Of a stretch of DNA of 40,835 nt, positions 17,312 to 25,745 are shown piece after piece (the first letter of the stretch is position 1; every line of letters starts with the position of its first letter). Origin of the DNA: Tethybacter castelli (GTDB lineage Bacteria; Pseudomonadota; Gammaproteobacteria; Tethybacterales; Tethybacteraceae). Both the position numbers and the translations under genes were made by a program. Under the pieces are notes generated by a model. That model searched no databases. It had not been told where the DNA came from and saw only the letters and a program-made list of their open reading frames with translations. The stretch lies in contig JAZHEJ010000064.1 in assembly GCA_036679665.1 (NCBI GenBank), positions 1 to 40,835 on the forward strand. The letters run 5' to 3'.

Positions 17312-20300
17312 TAGTGCTGCTTTTTGGGTCTTCTTACCCGAAACGAAGTTTCGCCGTCAATATGTCTCATGGAGTTGAGCGTCGGCCACATCCCATCGTC
17401 TTTTTCATTGTACTGCGTAAGAAGTTTGTTAAATTGTTTTCCGCGATTAGCAAATGTTAAAGGAGGATCCGACTTAGCTGCTTTCTTCCATGTAGCAACC
17501 ACCTCATCAAATCTTTGCTCTACCTGCCTCGCATCACCATCATCACTAGCAGCATGTCGCAGCCGGGTTTTGAGAGTCTCTAGAGCGTATTTGGTTATCA
17601 GATCCTCTGGATCAAATTTCCGTGCGTCATTGTCATCCACCCAGCCGTTCAAGGCTCTTACCGTTAACACGACTGCAGCATGCACCGTCCGATGCATGGC
17701 CGGCGGAGCGAACGGCGTCACCGAAACAGGCTCCACTGCTCGATAAAGCGACTGGTGATAGGACTGGAATGCTTCGTAGTGGGAGCGATCACGCGGCCGA
17801 CCGGCGGTATACACCGTAACAACAATGCCCGGTGCCCTCATAGCATCCCGGCCGACGCGACTAGTAGCTTGAATATACTCCGCAGTGGTTTTGGGCTGTC
17901 CTTTCATGATTATCAAACCAAGCCTACTGATATCTATGCCTACGGAAATCATGTTAGTGCACGCTAGCACATCAATGGCATCTGGTTTAGGAGTCTCCAC
18001 TTGCATCAGTTCCTTAACAGTTGCTATCTCAATGCTGTTTAAATTAGCGGACAATTCTTTCATTATCATAAATTTACGCGAGGAGACATCGTCGCTCTGG
18101 ATGCCTTGCAGAACCTCTTTGACTCTCTCCATCAACGTCGTAGTTGTCTTTCCTAGTTCGCGGCGACTGTTATGGTAGACGACCTGTGTCCAATAGGAAT
18201 CTTGCGCGGACGACTTTGTTCCCGGGAGTTTTTCATTGGGGGAAATACGGGACGAAGCGGCGGCGCACGCAGCTGATACTTGCACAAGCGACTCAAGTCC
18301 CGAATAGACGCCTCCTGCTAATATACCGATGAACATTCTGCCTGCCGCCTTGCGATCTATGCGGCTGAAAAAAGAGTCATCACTATCTAAACCTGGTGGC
18401 GGAAACATCTCTGCGGTACGACCATAGAGCAACCGCGACTGCTCCGCGGCTCTTTTTATAGTTGCTGTAGCAGCTAAATACTTTGGTTTGACTTTACCTG
18501 CTGTGATAACAGTCTCTATAGCCGCTTCGTATACGCCGGCTATCGTTCCCAACGGGCCGTTAATCAAATGCATCTCATCCTGGATGATCAGGCCGGGCGG
18601 TAAATTATCCGTTCCCTGGCCCAGAAAAACTCGCGACTTAGGTTTCCAAACCATCCTAGCAAACTTATCGATCGTCCCGATAAGCATTGTCGGCGGCGCG
18701 GCGTACAGATCCTCATCTACCACGGATGCAGGAATACCATGGTGCAACTCACAGCGACGGTCAGGGCAGTTCATGCGAAAGCGATGATCATCGATCTTTA
18801 ATCCGTACTCTTTTTTGTTGTTGCTCTTTTTTTGAGGCACAATCCGCGTGCCACAACGAGGACATTTAAGCAATTGAAATGGATTCTCAGGCCGATCATC
18901 CTGCAGAATTTGTTCATCGAAAATCTCTTTCGCACCCGGATCGAGACCTAATTTACGGGTAAGTTCATTGGGCGTGGTTGTAGCACCCACCCAAAGACCC
19001 AAGCCGATAGGTTCTTCTCCCAGCATCAACTTAGGCATAGAGCGTCTCATCCAGTCGAGAACCGATATCAGCGTTGCACATCTTTCAAATTGCTGCGCGG
19101 TGAGCAACCGTAAGGTATAGCGCATTATGACCGCCGTACCACCTGCGGCATCAGGATTTGTTCGGCGTCTGAGGATGATTTCGAATGCGGCAAGAGCCAA
19201 GTAGGCTTCGGTCTTACCGCCTCCGGTCGGAAACCACAACAGATCCAAGACATCTCTTTCCTCTGCGGTCGGATCAATCAGCGATTCGATAACCAGCAAT
19301 TGAAATGCTAGCTGAAAAGGACGCCATCTAGGCTCCTTCGCATGTTCCCCCGAGCAAATATCAATCGGCGCGAGATTTCCGTCGCCTAAGTCTCGGGGCT
19401 CAGAATTGCTCTTACTCCATAAAAACTGCCTCAGCATCGCCTCTTGCGCGAGGCGAAAAACAGCTAGGACATCGCGCTTTTTGTCAAACAGCGCTTCAAT
19501 ACCACGACGAATGCGCCGATCTGCTTTGTGCTGCCGCTCCAGAATGCGCTTTGCAGGTGATACATAGCGATTATCCAAGTTCGATATCTGTCCTTCTTGT
19601 TTCGCAATCCAATCGCGGTATTCATCAGCAAAGCTCAGTAAAGCGTCCCGTAAGGCGGCGGCGGGGATGTCTTTTTGCGCGAGATATTGCAAAGATAGCA
19701 CTGATTGCGTCTCTTCTGGTAAATTAATTTCATTCGTCAGGCCCTGCACTTCCGTGGCCGGCAGCGGTTCAGCAAATATTTCGCGAATGCCGCCCGGAGC
19801 ATCCTGAACCCATTTTGCCGCGCAACCATGCCCGATCCCAAAAACCTTGCGGTTGCGAAATAATAGCTCTAGCTCTTCGTCTTCCTCATGACGAACCCTT
19901 CTTGCGGCCGATATGTATTCACCAATTGTTCCTCCTTCTATCTCTATCTTAAATCTACATTGAAACAACATTAATGGAACTAGCTGCAATTGCCCCTTGT
20001 TTTTTTCATATTGTTGCTGGTTTACCATCGATATGGTAACTAGCAAACCATCCTTGCGCTTTCTGGGTTTTATGACGATCTTACATCTCCCGTCAAAAAG
20101 GTCAAGGCTCTTGTAATTACCTATTTGATCAATCTGAAAGGTGACTTTAGCCGGGGTATCCGCTCCCGCTAGCTCTTGCCGGCGCCACCCGTCTTCCTTG
20201 GCGTCTTTGTTGTCTTGCTCGTAAACTGAAGCTTCGACATAACAATTGATTTGGTTGACATCTTTAATAAAAAAGCTGATGCCCATTGCCGATTGGAGTC

Positions 20301-20538
20301 TTTCATAGTACATTTCCAAAGTCTGTTCTTCAATCCCGGATTCAGTATCCGGCTCATCCGACTCATCCGACTCATCCAATATCCCTAGATCTTTTTGCTG
20401 CGTATCGGATGGAAATAACACACCGCAACGATAGCGCCAGAGCGGACTTCCTTTTATTACTTCGTCTGGAGCTCCTGCTGGACCAACAAGATGCCGACGC
20501 AGATCTTCTACAAATTTCGTTCTTAATTGATTAAGCAT
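17311..20538 (-). CDS. drmA: DrmA-like superfamily 2 helicase of a DISARM-type system
   Basis: A 1075-residue helicase. An N-terminal region of about 400 residues precedes the RecA-like core. RWRPFQLAFQLL leads to Walker A WFPTGGGKTEAYLALAAFE (TGGGKT 438-443). A zinc insertion has C559/C562 and C591/C596. Walker B is QDEMH (653-657), motif III is AATAT (689-693) and motif VI is QATSRVGRD (890-898). This layout matches DrmA of DISARM and the related YprA-type helicases. An acidic repeat DESDESDEPDTESG lies at about 55-68. It is the first gene of the minus-strand island; genes to 14366 follow with overlaps or 9-base gaps. The shorter length and the accessory genes differ from class 1 and class 2 DISARM as I know them. 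Confidence 0.85.
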   Translation of the reverse strand: MLNQLRTKFVEDLRRHLVGPAGAPDEVIKGSPLWRYRCGVLFPSDTQQKDLGILDESDESDEPDTESGIEEQTLEMYYERLQSAMGISFFIKDVNQINCYVEASVYEQDNKDAKEDGWRRQELAGADTPAKVTFQIDQIGNYKSLDLFDGRCKIVIKPRKRKDGLLVTISMVNQQQYEKNKGQLQLVPLMLFQCRFKIEIEGGTIGEYISAARRVRHEEDEELELLFRNRKVFGIGHGCAAKWVQDAPGGIREIFAEPLPATEVQGLTNEINLPEETQSVLSLQYLAQKDIPAAALRDALLSFADEYRDWIAKQEGQISNLDNRYVSPAKRILERQHKADRRIRRGIEALFDKKRDVLAVFRLAQEAMLRQFLWSKSNSEPRDLGDGNLAPIDICSGEHAKEPRWRPFQLAFQLLVIESLIDPTAEERDVLDLLWFPTGGGKTEAYLALAAFEIILRRRTNPDAAGGTAVIMRYTLRLLTAQQFERCATLISVLDWMRRSMPKLMLGEEPIGLGLWVGATTTPNELTRKLGLDPGAKEIFDEQILQDDRPENPFQLLKCPRCGTRIVPQKKSNNKKEYGLKIDDHRFRMNCPDRRCELHHGIPASVVDEDLYAAPPTMLIGTIDKFARMVWKPKSRVFLGQGTDNLPPGLIIQDEMHLINGPLGTIAGVYEAAIETVITAGKVKPKYLAATATIKRAAEQSRLLYGRTAEMFPPPGLDSDDSFFSRIDRKAAGRMFIGILAGGVYSGLESLVQVSAACAAASSRISPNEKLPGTKSSAQDSYWTQVVYHNSRRELGKTTTTLMERVKEVLQGIQSDDVSSRKFMIMKELSANLNSIEIATVKELMQVETPKPDAIDVLACTNMISVGIDISRLGLIIMKGQPKTTAEYIQATSRVGRDAMRAPGIVVTVYTAGRPRDRSHYEAFQSYHQSLYRAVEPVSVTPFAPPAMHRTVHAAVVLTVRALNGWVDDNDARKFDPEDLITKYALETLKTRLRHAASDDGDARQVEQRFDEVVATWKKAAKSDPPLTFANRGKQFNKLLTQYNEKDDGMWPTLNSMRHIDGETSFRVRRPKKQH

Positions 20539-20607
20539 TGGTCTGTGTTATTTTAGTTGTGCAGAAAATATATTTATACACCACATAATGCAGTTCAAGG
20601 TTAGACT

Positions 20608-20946
20608 TTAATAACTGCTTCTTGGGGGCAAATTTTGTTGGGACACTGCTGCGCTCGCATATCGGCATACTGTACCAATCGCCCATGACCGCTTTACACA
20701 AAGATAATGCTGCCTACTTATGGCACCGCCTTGGTAACCAATGGCCATGAGCTTGTCGACCAGCAAACAGATTACATCCAGTTCGAGCTCAGCTGCGGTA
20801 TGTGGATCCATCATTGCAGCATGATATAGGTGCTGCTTGTTTTCGGTAAGTAACGCTTCAACGACCGATTCCTGCACATTGATACTGCTACGCATAATCG
20901 CCACCAGTTGCGGAAAAGGTGCACCATCGCGCGGTTTTTTCGCTTC
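20608..20946 (-). pseudogene. C-terminal remnant of a GH4 family glycosidase
   Basis: The minus frame reads PFPQLVAIMRSSINVQ, then ESVVEALLTENKQHLYHAAM, then MDPHTAAELELDVICLLVDK. This is the characteristic C-terminal helix region of NAD-dependent family 4 glycosidases (alpha-galactosidase/alpha-glucuronidase type). The catalytic N-terminal two thirds are absent; upstream the frame runs into the 77-base repeat and soon meets a stop. It lies just upstream of drmA on the same strand. A decayed gene or a contig-join artefact could explain it. Confidence 0.6.
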
Positions 20947-21023
20947 CTCGCCTGCTTCGCCGGCAAGGGCGACACTAGCTTGGCCAGCGGAGCCGTACTG
21001 CTTACAACATCAGGTATCCATTC
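20947..21023. repeat. 77-base exact direct repeat (copy at 22016-22092, ending at a gap)
   Basis: Bases 20947-21023 equal 22016-22092, and the second copy ends exactly at the N run starting at 22093. One base upstream of each copy differs (c versus t). The exact length of 77 equals the repeat at 1-77, consistent with an assembler k of 77. Each copy sits at the 5' side of a truncated minus-strand fragment (GH4 tail, beta-barrel), so the underlying sequence could also be a genuine dispersed repeat at which the contig broke. Confidence 0.85.
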
Positions 21024-21040
21024 CTTTGGGAATTAGATAC
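21014..21040. repeat. Imperfect hairpin next to the 77-base repeat
   Basis: GTATC and GATAC (21014-21018 and 21036-21040) flank an inner pair ATTCC/GGAAT (21020-21024 and 21029-21033) with a TTTG loop. The 77-base repeat ends inside this hairpin. It may be the end of a small repeat element; no T tract follows, so it is not a standard terminator. Confidence 0.45.
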
Positions 21041-21100
21041 AACAATCCCCTGACTTTCTCGGAACCATAGGTATTAAATACATATTGAACCAAATTAACT

Positions 21101-21106
21101 TATAAT
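21101..21106 (+). promoter_or_regulatory. Possible -10 box (TATAAT) of the small Lys/Gly ORF
   Basis: A perfect TATAAT lies 6 bases before the ATG at 21113. No -35 element with normal spacing is evident, and the short distance would give a nearly leaderless transcript. It may be chance in an AT-rich stretch. Confidence 0.25.
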
Positions 21107-21112
21107 GTAAAG

Positions 21113-21301
21113 ATGACGAACAAACTCATGAGCAAAGGTAAAGGCGGCTGGCCTGCCAAAGTGCCCGGCAAAAAGTCCGGTAAAGGGCGGGACAACAACC
21201 CTCCCAAAGCCCCTCCCAAAGGTAAAGGCGGCTAGCCTTCCAAAACCGGCAGACCTTCCGGTGGCGGGTGGACCAACGCCCCTTCCAGTGGTAGCAGGTA
21301 G
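21113..21301 (+). pseudogene. Small Lys/Gly/Pro repeat protein interrupted by TAG at a Trp position
   Basis: From the ATG at 21113 the frame encodes 40 residues, MTNKLMSKGKGGWPAK then VPGKKSGKGRDNNPPK then APPKGKGG, and stops at TAG (21233-21235). Beyond the stop the same frame continues PSKTGRPSGGG WTNAPSSGSR to a TAG at 21299-21301. The two halves are repeats of one pattern, KGKGGWPxKxGxxSGxGxxNxPP, and the first TAG falls exactly where the repeat has Trp (TGG). So one base change (TGG to TAG) probably split a 62-residue protein; read-through or amber suppression is the alternative. Very short basic Gly/Pro-rich proteins of this look occur as uncharacterised hypotheticals. Function unknown. 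Confidence 0.5.
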
Positions 21302-21408
21302 TGGCTAGATATGTATATAAAATCCCCATTCCTTTAGCGAATTTCTCTATATTCACGCACCGGGTGCGGCGTTCAGGTAGCGCTGTGCTGCAGGACGCAG
21401 AAAATAAT

Positions 21409-22015
21409 TTAAAAATCAATTGCGAGCTTGCAGTTGAACGAGTACTCAGGTGTTTGGTAAGCGACATCCGCAGCTCGCTCAACGTACGTATCCAAACGCA
21501 TGCCGCTACCAGGCAGCTCCAGCTTCAGCTCACTGCGCAATTTGTACCCGTCGCTTAGCTCCAGGCTCCCGTACGGAGTAAGCACGCCGCGGCCGCCCAG
21601 CGTGCCCGTGCCATAACCTAGCGTCGCAAGCAGCCGTCCTTTGTACGTTTGTTCGTCCAGTTCCAGCTTGTCCCGCCAGATGCTGGCGTCCGCTACAGCC
21701 GCGCCGTGGCTCGGCTCCAGTGTGAGCGCCAGCTCCCGTCCTTTGCTGCCCGGATCGAAGCCCAGCAGCGCACTGGCCTGCCAATAGCGCTTCGCCGACG
21801 AGCGATGCGTTGCCAGATAGCGGCCACGGCCTCCATCCGCACCGCGCCGCCAACTACCAGACCCAGGCCGGTCTGCGTGTCTCCGCCATCATAACGCAGT
21901 CCCACGTCCAGCGAATGAACGCGGGAGCCTTCAACCGAAGCGCGGACCCGCCAGGTGTCTGAATTGAGCAAACTGTTGTCGTCGCCTTCAACCTTTACCG
22001 CCTGTACATCGCTTT
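21409..22015 (-). pseudogene. Frameshifted fragment of an autotransporter-like outer-membrane beta-barrel
   Basis: In one minus frame 22015 to about 21836 reads ESDVQAVKVEG, then LLNSDTWRVRASVEGSRVHS and LGLVVGGAVRM. After a one-base shift at about 21830-21840 a second frame continues GGRGRYLATHRSS, then GFDPGSKGRELALTLEPSHG, LGYGTGTLGGRGVLTPYGSL and ends LAIDF-stop at 21409. The alternating hydrophobic/polar strands and the GGRGVLTPYGSL motif are typical of C-terminal barrels of autotransporter-like proteins, and the terminal Phe fits outer-membrane beta-barrel ends. The passenger/N-terminal part is missing at the repeat and gap. Either decay or a sequencing indel produced the shift. Confidence 0.6.
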
Positions 22016-22092
22016 CTCGCCTGCTTCGCCGGCAAGGGCGACACTAGCTTGGCCAGCGGAGCCGTACTGCTTACAACATCAGGTATCCATTC

Positions 22093-22102
22093 NNNNNNNN
22101 NN
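22093..22102. other. Assembly gap (10 N)
   Basis: A ten-N run joins two contigs. The left contig ends in the second copy of the 77-base repeat and the right contig begins inside an ABC permease gene, so true adjacency of the defence side and the transporter side is not proven. Confidence 0.95.
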
Positions 22103-22864
22103 GCGCCGCGCCGGCCCGCCGGCGGTCATCACATCGACGATGTCATACGCGCGCGCGACGTCCAAGGAACGGATCGTCATCGCGATAAACGCGAACGGCA
22201 TCAAAAACGGCAACGTGATATGGCGAAACGCCTGCCACGGATTGCAACCGTCGACTTTAGCCGCTTCAAGCGGTTCGCGCGGAATGGAAAACAGTCCGGC
22301 CAGCAACAAAATCGCAAAAACCGAAGTGCTCATCCACACTTCGGCGAAAATGATTGAAAACATCGCCAGGTTGCCCTGCACCAGCCAAGGAATCGCTTGG
22401 TCGGTTACGCCCAGCGACTGAAGCGCGTTGTTGAGAATGCCGATATTGTCGTTGAACGCGAACTTGAACATGAAACCCACCAGGATCGGTGAAAACATCA
22501 TCGGGAACATCATGATCGAGCGCAAGGCGCGTTGGCCCCAGGTTATCCGGTTTATCAACAACGCGATACCCAACCCGAGCAGAAACTCCAAATTGAGCGC
22601 GAAAAGCAAAAAAATGATCAAGCGCCCGAACGCGCCCCAAAAATTGGCGTCGCCAAACAGCCGGATATAGTTGCGCAGCCCGATAAACGTCTCCAGCGAT
22701 TCGGGTTTGGTCAAGCGATACGGCGTAAAGCTGGTATAAAGTGAGAATATCAGCGGCAACGCCACCACGCAGACGATCGTCAGTATCGCCGGTGCGAGCA
22801 ACAGGTACGGAACCAGCCGCTCGCGGTTTACCGCACCTAGCAACATCGGCGCGGTCCTGATCAA
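22103..22864 (-). CDS. Sugar-type ABC transporter permease (MalF/UgpA), 3' end missing at gap
   Basis: Inner-membrane permease of the binding-protein-dependent carbohydrate importer family. About 254 residues are visible with at least five membrane helices, beginning LVPYLLLAPAILTIVCVVAL. The cytoplasmic EAA loop that contacts the ATPase is present as EAAKVDGCNPWQAFRHITLP. The sequence ends at TAGGPARR in the gap; a usual family member has about 40 more residues with a last helix. It lies 10 bases downstream of the binding-protein gene on the same strand, so they form an operon whose second permease and ATPase are beyond the gap. Confidence 0.9.
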
Positions 22865-22874
22865 AAGTTACAGT

Positions 22875-24250
22875 CTATAAGTAACCGGCGTCTTCCATAA
22901 CGACACGCGCTTCTTCAGCCGCCTCGTTCAGCGCTTCTTCGGCACTCATTTCGCCGACGATCGCAGCTTGCAAACGCGGCCACAACACGTTCGAAACTTC
23001 GATCCATTCCGGGATCAGAGGTGGCGTAAACGCATCTTCGGACATTGAAACCTGATAGGTGTCAAAAATCTCCACCAGAAAATCGTTGCCGTCGCGCTGG
23101 AATTCATTTTTGGCGTCGACCCAAACCTGCGTGCGGGTCGGCAACAATCCGCGACGCGCCTCGACCATCTGCCGGTCGTGATCGGTCAAGAACGTGACAA
23201 AAGACACCGCCGCTTCTTTGTTGTCGCAGGCGGCGGTCACCGAAAAGCTNNNNNNNNNNCCGCCGCTTCTTTGTTGTCGCAGGCGTCGGTCACCGAAAAA
23301 CTGTGCGAACCCGACCAGCCGGTGCGCTTGCCCGACGTTCCCCTAGGTGCGCGGATGATGCCGATATCGTCGGCGATCTTGGAATTTTCCGGGTCGTTAA
23401 AAAATGACGCCCATCCGGCCCAGTCCAAGTTCATCGCCACCGTGCCGCTGGCAAAGCCAAGTCCGGTGTCGTCCCACAGGTAGTTGGGTACCCCGACCGG
23501 AACCGCTTTGGCTTCATACAGATCCACAAACCACGACAGCGCCCGAACGCCGGCGGCCGAATTGAACGTCGGATTCCAACTGTTATCAAACAATTGACCG
23601 CCTTCCGCGATCAACAACTCGTAAAAACGTCCGGTGATCGCTTCATCTTTACCCACATATTGGGTGCCGTAGAAATCAGGAGGATTGGCGAAAAATTTAG
23701 CTTGTTGCGACACTTGCTCCCAAGTTGTGGGAGGAGCAAGCTCGTAGCCGTATTCTTGTTGAAACCGATTACGGTTGTCCGCGTCTTGATACAGCGACTT
23801 GATATAAAACAAGTTGGACACATCCGAATGCCGCGGCAACTGCACTAAACGGCCGTCGACCGTGGAGTGCTCCAAGGTTAACTGCACAAACTCGGCCAGC
23901 ACGCTATTTGGAATGTGATCGCGCAAATCCTCGTAAAGGGATCCGTATTGCGGCGCGAAACTGGTATGGTTGGAACCGACACACCAGTTGATCGTGTTCG
24001 CGGCGATGTCTTGCTTAATCTCGCGATCAAGCTCGAAGTGATTTTTGCGCGACAGAATATCAACCGTGGCTCCGGTCAACGCTTCCCATTTTTCGATTTC
24101 CGCATACAGCGGTTCGTATTGAGCGCCACCGATCAGTTTGGCCCGGAGCGTGTAACCGGGAAACGATCCGTATTCCTGCGCGCCGGCCAAAGCAGTCGCC
24201 GCCGCGCCAATCACTATCGCGCCTACTTTAAAAATATTTTTGCTAATCAT
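22875..24250 (-). CDS. ABC transporter extracellular solute-binding protein (gap inside)
   Basis: Periplasmic carbohydrate-type binding protein of about 450 residues. The N-terminus MISKNIFKVGAIVIGAAATA with LAGAQ is a signal peptide with a plausible cut before QEYG. Family segments include YEPLYAEIEKWEALTGATVD and the C-terminal MSAEEALNEAAEEARVVMED. The gene is interrupted on paper by N at 23250-23259, but the flanks overlap: 23207-23249 repeats 23260-23302 with two mismatches. Removing the duplication gives one continuous frame (SFSVT, ACDNKEAA, VSFVTFLTDHDRQ). A strong ribosome site precedes the ATG. The permease gene follows 10 bases later; the substrate is unknown. Confidence 0.9.
23250..23259. 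other. Assembly gap with overlapping flanks
   Basis: The 43 bases left of the gap (23207-23249) and right of it (23260-23302) are the same sequence with two substitutions. The true gap is therefore negative and the inserted N artificial; the mismatches suggest mixed strains or read errors. Confidence 0.9.
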
Positions 24251-24256
24251 TTTTTT

Positions 24257-24262
24257 CCTCCT
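24257..24262 (-). promoter_or_regulatory. Strong Shine-Dalgarno site of the binding-protein gene
   Basis: AGGAGG on the minus strand lies 6 bases before the ATG at 24250, a near-ideal ribosome site that fixes this start and suggests high expression, as usual for binding proteins. Confidence 0.8.
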
Positions 24263-24336
24263 ATGATCAGTATGCGTCGCCGCATAACTTATAAACCACT
24301 ACTACGATTATATCCAACCTGCCGCAGTCATATTCG

Positions 24337-25357
24337 CTACGGGTTATCAAGCGCGAATTCTTCGACAATCGCTTGGGTATGCTCACCCAACTCAGGAGCC
24401 GCAACCTGCGACTTTAACAACGCGTCGTCAATGCGCAACGGTCCGCGGATTGAATTTAGCTCAACGTTACCACGCCGGATCGTTTGCGTGAAATCCAAAC
24501 TCGCAAACGCCTCGGACGCAAGTAACGCTTCCCAATCAAGCACTTCCGAACACCAGATATCGGCGGGCTGCAACACCGCCAACCAATCGGCGGTGGTACG
24601 CGTTGCGATATGCTTGACTAACACCTCCTTGATCGCATCGCGCTTGGTAATCAACGCCGCGGTATCGTCATAGTATTGCTCTAGCCCGCTAAGCTCCATC
24701 AATTCAGCAAGCTTGAGCAACGATGGCGTCATCGCGATAGCCAGATGACCGTCGGCGGTTTTATACACGCCGTACGGGGCGCCCAAATAGGCGTGGGCGC
24801 CGTTGATCGCTGAGCGTTGCGGCGGACGATTGCCGTCGTTCAGATAAGTGGTCAGCACTTCAAACTGAAAATCAAGCAGCGTCTCAAGCAAACTGGTGTC
24901 AACTTTGCAGCCGCGACCGCACGCGGCGCGTTTTACCAAACCGGCCAGCACTCCTTGCACCAGCGCATTGCCGGCCAACATATCAGCGGCGGCCAAGCCC
25001 ATCGGCATCGGCAAACCCGCGCCGTTCAATCACGCCGGGGCGGAAGTTTTGCAACACCACATCCGCTTTGCCAAGCAACTTGCGCAATCGGCGCTGGTCG
25101 TCGGCGTCGCGCAAGTCGGCGACAAAGCTTTCTTTATTGCGATTAATCGCGTGGAACAAAGAATTGGCGCCGCCGATGTCGGTGTCGGAAATATACAGAT
25201 GGCGACACAAGTCGCCGGTTGCCGGGCGCTCGATCTTGATTACGCGAGCACCCAAGTCGGCAAGCTTCAAACTGCACAACGGGCCCGACAGAAACTGGCT
25301 GAAGTCGGCAACGACTATACCGTGCAGCGGCCGTTCTTGATCCGGGCAATTATTCAT
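24337..25357 (-). pseudogene. CaiB/BaiF CoA-transferase with internal deletion and frameshift
   Basis: The N-terminal part (25357 down to about 25030) has the family opening PLHGIVVADFSQFLSGPLCS with LADLGARVIKIERP and GKADVVLQNFRPGVIERRGF. The C-terminal part (about 25029 to 24337) is in another frame: GLPMPMGLAAADMLAGNALV, YLGAPYGVYKTADGHLAIAM and the end AIVEEFALDNP. Family members normally have about 55-60 residues between RPGVIER and the PMP-like stretch (the YxSISGFG and PGYD region). These are missing here, so the join at about 25015-25040 is a deletion that also shifts the frame. Active protein from this sequence is unlikely; an assembly collapse is possible. It was probably in one operon with the genes at 26975-28589. 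Confidence 0.75.
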
Positions 25358-25589
25358 TTGACTTGCATCCCAAGCATCAACAGTTGATTTTTACACTATA
25401 CCCTAGCCCAAGCCAACGATGTCGCCAAAACATGCGCGATCAAAACAACGCACAACTTGGTCTTGGCGCTTGCGCATCTTAATCATTATCCAAGTATTAC
25501 CGCAACCTAATAGGTGAAAATTATTAACCGTCCTAAACCACTTTTTGGCACCTGAATTTCATCTTAATGAACGCTAAAACCAGCCAAAT

Positions 25590-25716
25590 TGAGCATATGT
25601 CGACGCATAACAATGCAAATCTGCGATAACATATCATAATTACAAGCTTAATTTGAGCATGTTAACATATAATAGCGTAAATCTGCGATAACATATCATA
25701 ATTACAAGCTTAATTA
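25590..25716. repeat. Two-copy direct repeat of about 62 bases upstream of the DUF4143 ATPase
   Basis: A 37-base block occurs identically at 25618-25654 and 25680-25716 (beginning AAATCTGCGATAACATATCA). The bases in front of each copy (from 25590 and from 25654, both starting TTGAGCAT) are similar with small differences, so the unit is about 62-64 bases. The surrounding 25358-25745 holds no gene. The repeat ends just before the ATPase coding region and may be an operator, or an insertion footprint. Confidence 0.85.
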
Positions 25717-25745
25717 AACGCCGGCGTCTGCAAACAGTTTTTGAT

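Noticed and set aside
25618..25716. Possible CRISPR array
   Set aside because: Only two copies of a 37-base block with one 25-base interval and no cas genes nearby.
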